A stretch of DNA of 19,071 nt from Comamonadaceae bacterium (lineage in GTDB: Bacteria; Pseudomonadota; Gammaproteobacteria; Burkholderiales; Burkholderiaceae_C): contig CANCCE010000024.1 in assembly GCA_947374505.1 (NCBI GenBank), forward strand, positions 1 to 19,071, given 5' to 3'. Shown here piece after piece: positions 1-7,978 of the stretch. Below the pieces are notes generated by a model, which searched no databases, was not told where the DNA came from, and saw only the letters and a program-made list of their open reading frames with translations. A program made the translations under genes and the position numbers. How positions within the stretch are numbered: position 1 is the stretch's first letter; every line of letters begins with the position of its first letter.

Positions 1-18
1 CCGAAGAAACTGTACTGA
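1..18 (+). CDS. rpsU: 30S ribosomal protein bS21, C-terminal end only
   Basis: Only the last five codons and the stop are in the window, reading P-K-K-L-Y-stop. Burkholderiales bS21 proteins characteristically end in a similar PKKL(H/Y) tail. The gene is followed by a strong intrinsic terminator and a GatB/YqeY gene, which matches the known rpsU-yqeY neighbourhood. The identification rests on six codons plus context, so it is an inference. Confidence 0.6.
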   Translation, partial: PKKLY

Positions 19-58
19 TCGTTTCTCGATCGGTTCAGCCTTCACCGGCATCCGGCAC

Positions 59-91
59 AGCCCGCTTGAGGACGCTCCAGCGGGCTTTTTT
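59..91 (+). terminator. Rho-independent terminator after rpsU
   Basis: A perfect 8-bp stem is visible: AGCCCGCT at 59-66 pairs with AGCGGGCT at 79-86. The loop is 12 nt, and a T run follows at 86-91. The GC-rich stem with an adjacent T tract is a textbook intrinsic terminator. It would separate rpsU from the downstream GatB/YqeY gene. Confidence 0.88.
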
Positions 92-150
92 ACGCGCGCA
101 AAATCTGACTACACCCCGCCCTTCCACCCGGCCCACACAAGGACTCCCCC

Positions 151-597
151 ATGACGCTCAAAGAACAAATCACCGAAGACATGAAAACCGCCATGCGGGC
201 CAAAGACGTTGAGCGTTTGGGCACCATTCGTTTGCTACTGGCGGCCATCAAACAAAAAGAAGTGGATGACCGCGTGATGCAAGACGATGTCGCCGTGGTC
301 GCCATCGTCGACAAACTCATCAAGCAGCGCAAAGACTCCATCGAAGCCTTCCAAAAAGCTGCCCGCACTGACCTGGCCGACAAAGAAGCCGCCGAGATGA
401 AAATCCTGCAGGCTTACCTGCCGGCCCGCATGAGCGCAGATGAAGTCAGCGCGGCCGTCAAAGCCATCGTGACCGAACTGGGTGCCACGGGCCCCGGCGA
501 CATGGGCAAGGTCATGGGAGCGGTCAAAGCACAGCTGACAGGCAAGGCTGATATGGGGCAAGTCTCAGCAGCGGTGAAGGCTGCGCTGGCAGGCTGA
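151..597 (+). CDS. GatB/YqeY domain-containing protein
   Basis: A 148-residue protein, the usual length of a stand-alone YqeY protein. It opens with MTLKEQITEDMKTAMRAKD and carries the family's R-L-LLAAIKQKEVD stretch near residues 25-40. It ends with the GatB tail-like segment (GPGDMGKVMGAVKAQLTGKADMGQVSAAVK) that resembles the tRNA-binding C-terminus of the GatB amidotransferase subunit. An AAGGA Shine-Dalgarno lies about 8 nt before the ATG. YqeY proteins are thought to be tRNA-binding or amidotransferase-like, but the molecular role is not settled. In many betaproteobacteria this gene lies between rpsU and dnaG. Here no dnaG follows; a convergent accessory gene begins 18 bp after the stop. 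Confidence 0.93.
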   Translation: MTLKEQITEDMKTAMRAKDVERLGTIRLLLAAIKQKEVDDRVMQDDVAVVAIVDKLIKQRKDSIEAFQKAARTDLADKEAAEMKILQAYLPARMSADEVSAAVKAIVTELGATGPGDMGKVMGAVKAQLTGKADMGQVSAAVKAALAG

Positions 598-615
598 GAC
601 TGCCGACAGAACACG

Positions 616-1746
616 TTATCGCTCAGGCAGTCCGAGCTGATGACGCAACTCCATTTCTTCGTAGCCGCGGATCACAGCACGCTGCCACGGAGCAGTGCCC
701 ATGTTTGGAGGCGTCACTACTTTTTTTAGCGTCTCATCCACGGGTTCGCCACGCGCATAGCTTTCCCTGATTTGCGCGACCAATTTGTTGTCATCCATGA
801 TCGCTGCATCGAGGCTTGCTTTGCCACGGATCACCTCACGGTGCCCTGGAAGCGCAATATCGAAATCAAGTTTCCGGACCCCCCTTAGAGTCATCGCAGT
901 TTCGAGCGTCGAGCCGTCACGGCCATCAATACCGTTGTTAAGCAACATGTCTCCGCCCTCGGACCACAGATCCCCTGCAACCAGTACTTTCTCCACGGGC
1001 AGATAGACCGCGAGATCTCCCGCGGTGTGGCCGCGGCCAAAGTAATAGATCTCCATCCGGCGACCGCCGGCAGTGATCTTTTTCATTTGGCCAGTTGTCA
1101 TTTTGAGACAACTGGTCGGCAAGACCCATACGGTGGCTTTCGCCTCTGACAAATAGAGCTCAAGCCCCGCCATACGACGGTCGAGCGCCGAAGCAGCCTC
1201 TTTTTCGTTTTCGCCGATTGCGATGCGTCTCTTGCGCATGGCGTCCAGTTCCTGCCTCAGTGGACTGATACGGTCCTTGATCCTAGGGACTGTTTTGGCA
1301 GGTATGCCCTGGCAGGTACGTTGATGCGCGATGATTTCAACTTGAGGAAAGGCTTTTTTGAAGGCCTCGTTGCCTTGGACATGATCGGGATGAAGGTGAG
1401 TATTGATCAGGTAGCGAACCGGACCAGGAGCCACCTGCTTGGCCTTTTCAATGATTTCCCTGGCGATGAAGTCTGCGTAGTTGGAATCCACCACCATGGA
1501 ACCAACGCCCGGCAGGGCGATGATCACGGCATTGGTCGTCGCAAAGGAGTTGGGCTGTGGAACGCCAAACCACACACCGTCGCGCACTTCCTTCCACTGG
1601 AAATGCACATAGTTCGTGTCGGCTGCCGCATTCGCCATGGCGAAAATAGCGGCAGCCGCTATCCAAAAAATTTTGCGCCAGATGGCTGGATATCCACGTA
1701 GTTTCAAAAGTAAAGAACAAGGAAAAACGACTAGGTTATGTTGCAT
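616..1746 (-). CDS. Secreted metallo-beta-lactamase-fold hydrolase
   Basis: A 376-residue MBL-fold protein with the complete dinuclear metal set: T-H-L-H-P-D-H at residues 116-122, His141, G-R-G-H-T-A-G-D with His240, A-G-D-L with Asp259, and P-G-H with His302. The N-terminus has a hydrophobic segment at about residues 26-40 ending A-N-A-A-A-D, consistent with a Sec signal peptide and a periplasmic enzyme, although the region before it is longer than usual. The ATG is preceded by GGAG at 8 nt. An internal TTG at residue 14 would give a more typical signal peptide but has no Shine-Dalgarno. It is the last gene of the block led by the tctC at 3835-4806. MBL-fold enzymes include lactonases, esterases and thioesterases. 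The context suggests hydrolysis of a lactone or ester in the periplasm, but the substrate cannot be read from the sequence. Confidence 0.85.
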   Translation of the reverse strand: MQHNLVVFPCSLLLKLRGYPAIWRKIFWIAAAAIFAMANAAADTNYVHFQWKEVRDGVWFGVPQPNSFATTNAVIIALPGVGSMVVDSNYADFIAREIIEKAKQVAPGPVRYLINTHLHPDHVQGNEAFKKAFPQVEIIAHQRTCQGIPAKTVPRIKDRISPLRQELDAMRKRRIAIGENEKEAASALDRRMAGLELYLSEAKATVWVLPTSCLKMTTGQMKKITAGGRRMEIYYFGRGHTAGDLAVYLPVEKVLVAGDLWSEGGDMLLNNGIDGRDGSTLETAMTLRGVRKLDFDIALPGHREVIRGKASLDAAIMDDNKLVAQIRESYARGEPVDETLKKVVTPPNMGTAPWQRAVIRGYEEMELRHQLGLPER

Positions 1747-1830
1747 GGGGATAACTCCATTTTTAATTCTTGTCGCTTTGGCCTTGGCCTAGAGTCGCTC
1801 AACGAGCGCCGTCTTTTACGAACAGGCAAC

Positions 1831-2844
1831 TCACACCATCAACCGGCTGAAAACCTTGCGTGCGTTACCTGAAAATATTTTGGCTTTGTCCGCTTCAGCA
1901 ATGAAATTGGTGGCGTCGATATAACGCTTTGTATCGTCGTAAAAGTGACCTGAGTCAGGGTCTATACCGCGAACCGCACCCACCGTCTCAGACGCAAACA
2001 GGATGTTCTCAGGCGGGATGACCTTGAGCAACAACTCCATACCGGGTTGGTGATACACGCAGGTGTCAAAAAACACATTGTTGAGAAGCAGCTCTTTCAG
2101 CGGTGGCAAGCCCATGTCCTGCGCGATGCCGCGGTAGCGACCCCAGTGATAGGGCACCGCACCGCCACCATGGGGAATGATGAACTTGAGCGTTGGGAAG
2201 TCCTTGAACAAGTCCGACGTGAGGCACTGCATGAAGGCCGTGGTGTCACCATTGATGTAATGCGCACCCGTCGCGTGGAAGTGTGGATTGCAAGATCCGC
2301 TGACATGGATCATCGCTGGCACATCGAGTTCGACGAGCTTCTCATAAAGCGGATACCACCATTTGTCGTTCAACGGGGGATCTGTCCAATAACCACCTGA
2401 AGGATCGGGATTGAGGTTGCAACCGATAAAGCCCAGCTCGTTGATGCAACGCTCCAATTCAGGAATGCAATTGGCAGGGGCCACCCCTGGACTTTGCGGG
2501 AGCTGGCAAACACCGACGAAATTTTTTGAATAGAGCCCGCAAATACGGTGGATCAGATCATTGCAGACGGTGGACCACTCCGCACTGGTCTGTGCGTTAC
2601 CCAGATGATGACCCATCCCGATCGCCCTTGGAGAGAATATGGTCAAGTCGGTTCCGCGTTCGCGCTGAATCCGCAGCTGCGCTGTTTCCAGGCTCTCGCG
2701 CAGCTCATCATCCGAAATAATAGGACGCGGGACCATCTGGTTCGCGCCTGCAGTGTTGCAGCCACATCCGGCCAACTGCAAGCGCCGGTAATCATCCAGT
2801 TGTTTGGGCGACGTTGTGTAATGTCCATGGCAATCAATGATCAT
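1831..2844 (-). CDS. ligJ: 4-oxalomesaconate hydratase (LigJ-type amidohydrolase-superfamily enzyme)
   Basis: A 337-residue protein recognisably like LigJ of Sphingobium SYK-6. Shared blocks include MIIDCHGHY at the N-terminus, RERG-D-TIFSPRA near 61-73, L-ERC-NELGFIGCNLNPDP near 130-148, ELDVPAMIHVSGSCNP near 172-186, FIIPHGGGAVPYHWGR near 221-236 and SE-VGAVRGIDP near 285-295. Expected metal and active-site residues are present: His6, His8, His180, His225 and Glu286 (the position where LigJ has Glu rather than the usual Asp). Established function: hydration of 4-oxalomesaconate to 4-carboxy-4-hydroxy-2-oxoadipate (CHA) in protocatechuate 4,5-cleavage and gallate degradation. An AAGG Shine-Dalgarno precedes the ATG. 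The partner aldolase (9108-9803) is on the opposite strand of the same cluster. No ligAB, ligC or canonical ligI is nearby. Confidence 0.9.
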   Translation of the reverse strand: MIIDCHGHYTTSPKQLDDYRRLQLAGCGCNTAGANQMVPRPIISDDELRESLETAQLRIQRERGTDLTIFSPRAIGMGHHLGNAQTSAEWSTVCNDLIHRICGLYSKNFVGVCQLPQSPGVAPANCIPELERCINELGFIGCNLNPDPSGGYWTDPPLNDKWWYPLYEKLVELDVPAMIHVSGSCNPHFHATGAHYINGDTTAFMQCLTSDLFKDFPTLKFIIPHGGGAVPYHWGRYRGIAQDMGLPPLKELLLNNVFFDTCVYHQPGMELLLKVIPPENILFASETVGAVRGIDPDSGHFYDDTKRYIDATNFIAEADKAKIFSGNARKVFSRLMV

Positions 2845-2898
2845 AAAAATACCTTGTTTTTGTCAAAAAATGAGAGGGTCGCGCAACTGGCGCAGTCA

Positions 2899-3762
2899 TC
2901 ACTTGGCGTGAGATTTCAGAGCCGGATAAAGGCTTTCAGATGTCTTGTGAAATATCCACTCGCGGTCACTCTCAGATGCGCCCCGCAAAACAGACTGCGT
3001 GTCTTGCAACAGCTCTTTCAGCGTGCCTGCCGTTGCAGGGTAGTTGGAACCCCACGCAATTCTGGACGCACCAAATTCAGAGATAACCCGAGACACGAAT
3101 GACTCTGGCGTTGCTTTGCCTTTTCGAGCATGGTTGATAACGACAGGCGTCAATTTCAAGTAGATATTCGGAAATTTGACGAGGCCAAAGAGAACGTCTG
3201 ACTCGGCATAAGGCGGCCCATTCTCCAATGGCGTACCCATGAAGTGATCGATGATGATGGGTACGTGAGGAAACTCGTCCAGCAGCACCTGCAACTGGGA
3301 GATACCGGCAGGCCTCATCTGGACGCACACGGGTATGCCCAACTCTGCAGCACACCGCCAAGCCGGAAAACTCTTGGGGTCAGCCAACCATGAAGCTTGG
3401 CCCGCCATGGTGCTTCCCGCCGTGAAAAGGCGCAAGCCAGTCAACTTGCGACCCACCCAATACCGGATACGTTCTGGCGCATCATCTGCCAGCATGTCCA
3501 CGGAAAAAACGCCCGTGAATCGGTCTGGATGCGCAGCAACGGCATCTGCCACATAAGAATTATCGAATCCGTAGCAGGTCGACGACTGAACGATAGCGGC
3601 CTTGGCAACACCCGCCTCGTCCATGGCGCTCAGCAGAACTTCAGTCGTCGTTGGGCGATCCTGAGACCAAGTGGACTGGTTACCACCCAGCGGCGCGCGC
3701 GGATACTGATCGGTGTCGGTGGTGATGATGTGTGGATGAATATCCAGAACTCTCATGTTCAT
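2899..3762 (-). CDS. Amidohydrolase family protein, paralogue 1 (LigI/lactonase-like)
   Basis: A 287-residue TIM-barrel hydrolase of the amidohydrolase-2/COG3618 type. Metal-site signatures seen are D-I-H-P-H (His9, His11) and I-I-D-H (His173). The stretch AAIVQSS-YGFDN followed later by GLRLF resembles the corresponding part of 2-pyrone-4,6-dicarboxylate (PDC) hydrolase LigI. The C-terminal strand-8 motif reads W-G-S-N-Y-P with Asn240, where family members normally have Asp (GSDWP or GTDWP). It is closely related to the protein at 10891-11745, which shares YGFDNSYVADAV, GVFSVD and R(I)AWGSN. It lies 72 bp downstream of a tctC and 54 bp upstream of ligJ, so a role making or tailoring the LigJ substrate is plausible. 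The start could also be the Met at residue 3. The exact substrate is unknown. Confidence 0.85.
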   Translation of the reverse strand: MNMRVLDIHPHIITTDTDQYPRAPLGGNQSTWSQDRPTTTEVLLSAMDEAGVAKAAIVQSSTCYGFDNSYVADAVAAHPDRFTGVFSVDMLADDAPERIRYWVGRKLTGLRLFTAGSTMAGQASWLADPKSFPAWRCAAELGIPVCVQMRPAGISQLQVLLDEFPHVPIIIDHFMGTPLENGPPYAESDVLFGLVKFPNIYLKLTPVVINHARKGKATPESFVSRVISEFGASRIAWGSNYPATAGTLKELLQDTQSVLRGASESDREWIFHKTSESLYPALKSHAK

Positions 3763-3834
3763 AAGTTGACTTTCTTGCTAGCTAAGGTTATGGGTAAATT
3801 GGTGCGTTGTAGATGCGTTGTTGGCGCGAAGGAT

Positions 3835-4806
3835 TTATTGCCGTTCGATACGAGCTTGGCTGATGACGCCCTTCCACTTGAGCATGTCTGACTCGATCTG
3901 TGCGCGGGTCTGTTCTGCCGTACTGGATCTAGGCTCGACGCCAAGGGCAATGAGTCGCTGCTTGACCTCAGGATCTGCAAGCGCTTTCTCCGTTTCCTTT
4001 TGAAGCCGCGCGATGATGGCAGCAGGCGTACGTGCTGGTGCTGCCATACCATTCCATGAACTCGCAGCAAAGCCAGGAAGCGTTGCCTCGATCAAGGGTG
4101 CGTTAGGCAGTGCGGACGAACGCTTGTTGGAGGCGACGCCCAAAACGCGAATATTTCCAGCGCCAATATGACCCATGATCGGCGCCAGTATTTCGAAACC
4201 GGCCTGCACATCCCCTGACCGCAATGCCGACAAAACCTCTGCGCTCGACTTGTAAGGAACCGTCTCCAACTGCACATTGGCAGCAGACTTGAACAGCTCC
4301 GACGCCAAATTCTGGGTCGTCCCTGCGCTGATCGTGCCGATATTCAATTTGCCAGGGTTGGCACGTGCGAACGTCAGCAGCTCCTCGACCGATTTGAATC
4401 GAGAATCCTTGTCGACGATCAGGGCGATATCAAAGAAGGTGAATGACGAGATGTAGATGAAATCGTTGAGGACATCGTAAGGCAGCGACTTGAACAGCAT
4501 CGGCGCCAATGCGGAACTGTTTCCAATCAATAGCAAGGTGTAGCCATCCGGTTCCGCCTTGGCCACCGAATTAGCGGCAACGACAGATCCGGCGCCGGGC
4601 CGGTTATCAATGACGATAGGCTGGCCCAAGCTCACCGACATCTTCTGCGACACAATCCGAGCCGTGATGTCTGCCACGCCGCCCGCAGCGTACGGCACCA
4701 GCATGCGAATCGGTTTAACGGGATAAGCGGCCTGCGCCAACACAACGCCGCCTGTTGCGAGCGCAAGCAACGCAACGTATCTCGCCAGATAAATCAGGGT
4801 TTTCAA
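3835..4806 (-). CDS. TctC/Bug-family tripartite tricarboxylate transporter substrate-binding protein
   Basis: A 323-residue Bug protein. It has a Sec signal peptide (MKTLIYLARYVALLALATGG...AQA) followed by the family opening YPVKPIRMLVPYAAGG, then DNRPGAGSVVA near residue 71, PDGYTLLL, FKSLPYD and FARANPGKLNIGT. These periplasmic proteins bind carboxylates for TctAB-type secondary transporters. No TctA or TctB gene is adjacent, so it is an orphan as is common in Burkholderiales. The start appears to be TTG at 4804-4806, with GGAG five nt upstream. It heads a block with the amidohydrolase, ligJ and MBL genes. A conserved operator lies 81 bp upstream of the start. Ligand unknown; a di- or tricarboxylate is likely. 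Confidence 0.92.
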   Translation of the reverse strand: MKTLIYLARYVALLALATGGVVLAQAAYPVKPIRMLVPYAAGGVADITARIVSQKMSVSLGQPIVIDNRPGAGSVVAANSVAKAEPDGYTLLLIGNSSALAPMLFKSLPYDVLNDFIYISSFTFFDIALIVDKDSRFKSVEELLTFARANPGKLNIGTISAGTTQNLASELFKSAANVQLETVPYKSSAEVLSALRSGDVQAGFEILAPIMGHIGAGNIRVLGVASNKRSSALPNAPLIEATLPGFAASSWNGMAAPARTPAAIIARLQKETEKALADPEVKQRLIALGVEPRSSTAEQTRAQIESDMLKWKGVISQARIERQ

Positions 4807-4886
4807 GTCGTCTCCAAAGGCTGGTTTCAGTCGATGCCGGCTTATTCACTTTATGTTGGGATTGTTGGCTTGCGAGTCACACCTGT

Positions 4887-4928
4887 CTATTGAGTAAAGT
4901 GGTGTGGGAGTTGAGTAAACGGTTAAGG
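4887..4928 (+). promoter_or_regulatory. Conserved 42-bp operator, copy 1, upstream of tctC (3835-4806)
   Basis: Blocks seen: CTATTGAGTA at 4887-4896, TTGAG at 4911-4915 and GGTTAAGG at 4921-4928. Spacing is identical to the other three copies. The CTATTGAG end faces the tctC gene on the minus strand, 81 bp from its start. The 15-mer CCTGTCTATTGAGTA (4882-4896) is repeated exactly at 15279-15293. Interpreted as a LysR-type operator with a recognition dyad (TTGAG..GTTAA) and a proximal activation half-site. It sits in the 137-bp gap after the CMD-like gene and implies that tctC starts a new transcript. Confidence 0.75.
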
Positions 4929-4943
4929 AATTCGACAAATTAA

Positions 4944-5543
4944 TCAGGGAATCGGCAACAGGGGCTCCTTACCCTCAGGAATCTGCATGTCCACCACGGC
5001 CAACATGGCAGCGGTGTTGGCATAGGTCCCCATCAGCACCACTAGGTTGATCAACATGCGGGGACCGTAGTGCGCATTGAGTTTCGCGAAAGTTTCCGGT
5101 GCCACCTTGTGGTCGCGCCAAAGCTGCCTGGCCAACTCAATGACCAGGGCATCCTGCTCGGCAAGTCCTTCGGTGCTGCGGCGAAATTTGATGACATCGA
5201 TGACCTGTTGGGCAACCCCCTCCTTCAGCGCCTCAGGCTCATGAGCGACCCATTCGAACTGACTGTCCATCTCTCGGGCGGTCGCCAGTATCGCAATCTC
5301 CCGGATCTGCGGTGTGAAGCCAGCGTTGACGCGCAAGTAGGTGTTCAACGCAGACAGATGGGGAGCGATCTCGGGACAGTGAAGCTGTATGCCAGCGGGC
5401 CCCTGAAGGCCCGCGATGGTACCCGGCCGGTTAGCACGGTCGAAAGCCTGCTGCCCAGCCTCGTTAAGTTCTTCACGCTTGAGTAACGGCAAACGGGACC
5501 GGGAATGGGGATCAACATCTGAGGGAAACTGGTTCTTGTTCAT
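4944..5543 (-). CDS. Carboxymuconolactone decarboxylase-like (AhpD-fold) protein
   Basis: A 199-residue protein of the CMD/AhpD-like fold. Typical segments are REIAILATARE near residues 81-91 and QFEWVAHEPEAL near 96-106, with candidate acid/base residues Glu97 and His101. It lacks the CxxC pair of peroxidase-type AhpD proteins, which favours the decarboxylase/lactone-type branch over thiol peroxidase activity. No signal peptide is seen, so it is probably cytoplasmic. It starts 14 bp after the MFS stop, with a GGAA Shine-Dalgarno, and is the last gene of block A. True gamma-carboxymuconolactone decarboxylases are shorter (about 130 residues), so that exact activity is not claimed. The context suggests a decarboxylation or isomerisation step on a carboxylated intermediate. 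Confidence 0.82.
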   Translation of the reverse strand: MNKNQFPSDVDPHSRSRLPLLKREELNEAGQQAFDRANRPGTIAGLQGPAGIQLHCPEIAPHLSALNTYLRVNAGFTPQIREIAILATAREMDSQFEWVAHEPEALKEGVAQQVIDVIKFRRSTEGLAEQDALVIELARQLWRDHKVAPETFAKLNAHYGPRMLINLVVLMGTYANTAAMLAVVDMQIPEGKEPLLPIP

Positions 5544-5557
5544 CTTTGTTCCAGGGT

Positions 5558-6775
5558 TTATGCCTTGATGGCGGCGCCATCAAGGGTCTCACGCAAAGCC
5601 AGTGGCTTGAACAACCGACTCCATGCAATGCTAATGATAATTGCGCCGACCCCACCGATTACCACCGATCCGACGGGGCCAAATGCAGCGGCGGTCAAGC
5701 CTGATTCAAACTCGCCGAGTTGACCGCTTGCACCAATGAAAAGGTTGTTCACAGCAGCCACCCTGCCGCGCATATGATCGGGCGTCTCTAACTGCGTTAG
5801 CGTGTGGCGGATCACGACACTGACCATGTCTGCACCGCCGGAAATCGCTAAAAATACCAGCGAGAGCAGAAAGGAGCTGGATAAGCCAAACGCAACCATG
5901 CAGACCCCATAGACGGCAACCGCACCCAGCAATTTGCGGCCAACACGCCTGGCAATAGGACGCTTGGTCAGCATGACGCCCGCGATGAGTGCACCCACTG
6001 CAGGCGCAGACCGGAGAAGTCCAAGCCCCTCCGGCCCGACATGGAGTATTTCCTTCGCAAAAATAGGCAACAGTGCGGTGGCACCCCCCAACAGGACGGC
6101 AAAAAGGTCCAACGATGTGGCACCCAGCAACATCCGATTCGTGGTGATGAAGCGTACGCCTGCAAGAAGAGAGTGGACGCTGACAGGCTCACGCGCCGGC
6201 ACAATGTGCTCGTAGCGCACGAAAACACACATCACTGTGGCAAGACAAAAAAGCACTGCACACGTGGCATAAACGATGTTGATGCCGGCAATGAAAAGCA
6301 GTCCGCCAATGGCAGGGCCGGTGATCACGGAAGCCTGAGCACCCGCAGAGCTCAGCGCTATGGCTCGCGCCAGCAGGGGTGACGGGACCAGCATTGGAAT
6401 CAATGCCTGCTGAGCCGACGACTGAAATGGCCGGATGGCACCCAACACAATGGACATCAGCAGTAGCGACTCGCGCGTCACACCGTCCAACCGACTGGCT
6501 GAAGCTAAAAATATCGCCACGAAAACTTGGCCCAATAGACACATTGCGACCACGCGTGCGCGGTGCCAACGGTCAGCCACATGCCCTGCGGCCAGAGTCA
6601 TGACCAACGCTGGCGCAAACTGAAAGAGCCCGACCAGTCCGAGGTCTATGGCGCTTCCTGTTAGATCGTACATGTGCCAACCAATGGCCAGCATCAGCAT
6701 TTGAGTGCCAGCTATAGCGGCAACGCGAGCAAAAAAGAAACGCACAAACGAGTGCTGACGAAACAGCTCTTTCAT
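5558..6775 (-). CDS. MFS transporter, MFS_3 (EntS-like) family
   Basis: About 405 residues of highly hydrophobic sequence with roughly 12 predicted membrane helices, the first around FFFARVAAIAGTQMLMLAIGWHMYDLT. The MFS motif-A loop is visible as G-H-V-A-D-R-W-H-R-A-R between helices 2 and 3. The overall pattern, including an RGRVAAVNNLFIGASGQLGEFESG segment in the second half, is typical of the MFS_3/EntS group, which contains many exporters. The frame extends to a TTG at 6787 (M-V-A-F), but the ATG at 6775 is the more likely start. It lies between a tctC and the CMD-like gene in block A. It may export a toxic intermediate or product, or import a substrate; direction cannot be inferred from sequence alone. 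Confidence 0.88.
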   Translation of the reverse strand: MKELFRQHSFVRFFFARVAAIAGTQMLMLAIGWHMYDLTGSAIDLGLVGLFQFAPALVMTLAAGHVADRWHRARVVAMCLLGQVFVAIFLASASRLDGVTRESLLLMSIVLGAIRPFQSSAQQALIPMLVPSPLLARAIALSSAGAQASVITGPAIGGLLFIAGINIVYATCAVLFCLATVMCVFVRYEHIVPAREPVSVHSLLAGVRFITTNRMLLGATSLDLFAVLLGGATALLPIFAKEILHVGPEGLGLLRSAPAVGALIAGVMLTKRPIARRVGRKLLGAVAVYGVCMVAFGLSSSFLLSLVFLAISGGADMVSVVIRHTLTQLETPDHMRGRVAAVNNLFIGASGQLGEFESGLTAAAFGPVGSVVIGGVGAIIISIAWSRLFKPLALRETLDGAAIKA

Positions 6776-6810
6776 GAAGGCAACCAAGAAGTTTGCATGT
6801 GATGCTTACC

Positions 6811-7797
6811 CTACTGAAGTTGAATGCCTGATTTGACAATGACCGATTTCCACTTGGCCATATCCAATTGAATCCGTTGAGTCATCTGCTCGGGCGTACT
6901 TGAGCCGGCCAGAAACCCCATCGACTGCAGCGCCTTCTGCACATCAGGCGCCGCCACGGCGATTTCAACTTCTTTAGCCAGTCGATCCACAATGATCGTT
7001 GGCGTCTTCACTGGCACACTAATGCCCGCCCAGGATGTCGCATCAAAACCAGGCACGCCGCTTTCAACCATGGTTGGCACATCCGGAAATCCGGGGAAGC
7101 GCTTACTGGAAGCAACAGCCAACAATTTCAAAGACTTCGAACTGATCTGACCTAAGATTGCCGGCACAATTTCGAAGGCCAGCTGCACATCATTCGCACG
7201 CAAGGCGGTGATCATTTCCCCACTGGATTTGTAGGGGACACTGACGGCATCAATGCCGGCCATCGACTTGAACATCTCCGCTGCAAGGTGCTGGGTACTT
7301 CCAATTCTGGATGTGCCAATGTTGAGTTTTCCAGGATTCGCCTTAGCGAAAGCAACGATGTCAGCAGCAGATTTGAAGTCTGACTGACCGCTGATGATCA
7401 GTGCAAGATCAAAGGAAGCCAGGGACGAAACATGCCGAAAATCCCGCGTGTAATTGTAGGGAAGACTCTTAAAAAGGACGGAACTGATCGCCGTCCCATT
7501 GCCGGTCAGCAGCAATGTATAGCCATCCGGCGCCGACTTGGCAACGATGACAGCCGCCACAGCTGCGCCGGCCCCGGGCCGATTCTCAATCAACACCGGC
7601 TGGCCCATGTTCTCTGACATTTTTTGGGCGACACGTCGTGCGAGCAAATCACCTGCACCGCCGGGCGCAAAAGATACAAATAGAGTAATCGGCTTTGTAG
7701 GGAAGGACTGGGCATGACCCGCCGCACAAAATGCAACGAACATTAGCCCAATGGCAGTCAAGATCGTTGACTTGATCTGCATGAACACTGGCTTCAT
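6811..7797 (-). CDS. TctC/Bug-family substrate-binding protein
   Basis: A 328-residue Bug protein with a signal peptide (MKPVFMQIKSTILTAIGLMFVAFCAAGHAQ) then SFPTKPITLFVSFAPGGAGD, ENRPGAGAAV, APDGYTLLL, FKSLPYN, FAKANPGKLNIGT and the C-terminal PEQMTQRIQLDMAKWKSVI. It is clearly the closest relative of the tctC at 14251-15219 (shared FAKANPGKLNIGT-RIGST and AEMFKSMAGIDAV blocks), which suggests local duplication. It is the first gene of block A; the MFS gene starts about 23-35 bp downstream. No TctAB membrane partner is present. An operator copy lies 85 bp upstream of the start, with an additional short dyad between operator and gene. Role: periplasmic capture of a carboxylate. Confidence 0.93.
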   Translation of the reverse strand: MKPVFMQIKSTILTAIGLMFVAFCAAGHAQSFPTKPITLFVSFAPGGAGDLLARRVAQKMSENMGQPVLIENRPGAGAAVAAVIVAKSAPDGYTLLLTGNGTAISSVLFKSLPYNYTRDFRHVSSLASFDLALIISGQSDFKSAADIVAFAKANPGKLNIGTSRIGSTQHLAAEMFKSMAGIDAVSVPYKSSGEMITALRANDVQLAFEIVPAILGQISSKSLKLLAVASSKRFPGFPDVPTMVESGVPGFDATSWAGISVPVKTPTIIVDRLAKEVEIAVAAPDVQKALQSMGFLAGSSTPEQMTQRIQLDMAKWKSVIVKSGIQLQ

Positions 7798-7835
7798 TTG
7801 CGAAATCTCAAGTTAGTTGATGCCATACCAATACG

Positions 7836-7857
7836 GTGTGACCTGAAAAAATCACAC
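7836..7857. repeat. Inverted repeat GTGTGA-N10-TCACAC upstream of tctC (6811-7797)
   Basis: A perfect 6-bp dyad, GTGTGA at 7836-7841 and TCACAC at 7852-7857, with an A-rich 10-bp centre. It sits 39-60 bp before the tctC start, between the operator and the gene. It could be a second regulator's site or an RNA hairpin in the leader. The spacing (10 rather than 6) does not fit a CRP site. Confidence 0.4.
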
Positions 7858-7881
7858 TTTGCCTGTAGCTTGGTCATTAGT

Positions 7882-7922
7882 CGATCGAGAAATTTTGCCT
7901 ACTGCTTGACCATTCGGTTAAC
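7882..7922 (+). promoter_or_regulatory. Conserved operator, copy 2, upstream of tctC (6811-7797)
   Basis: The most diverged copy, CGATCGAGAA at 7882-7891, TTGACC at 7906-7911 and GGTTAAC at 7916-7922, with every block at the same offset as in the other three copies. The inner dyad TTGACC/GGTTAA is nearly palindromic. The first-block end faces the minus-strand tctC, 85 bp from its start. The weaker match in the first half-site could mean weaker activation of block A. Confidence 0.6.
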
Positions 7923-7978
7923 CTGCCGACATTCAGATAGATCCTGGTCGCGCCCTCGTCATGCGTTTTTCTGAACCT

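Noticed and set aside
599..631. Inverted repeat ACTGCC/GGCAGT between the convergent GatB/YqeY and MBL genes as a terminator
   Set aside because: Six-bp stem with a 21-nt loop and no T tract on either strand, so it is not a credible intrinsic terminator.
2548..3102. Plus-strand 184-codon open frame
   Set aside because: Antisense across ligJ and the amidohydrolase and bridging their intergenic gap, with no recognisable motif or ribosome site.
7836..7857. CRP-type site
   Set aside because: The half-sites look CRP-like, but the spacer is 10 bp instead of 6, so the helical phasing is wrong.
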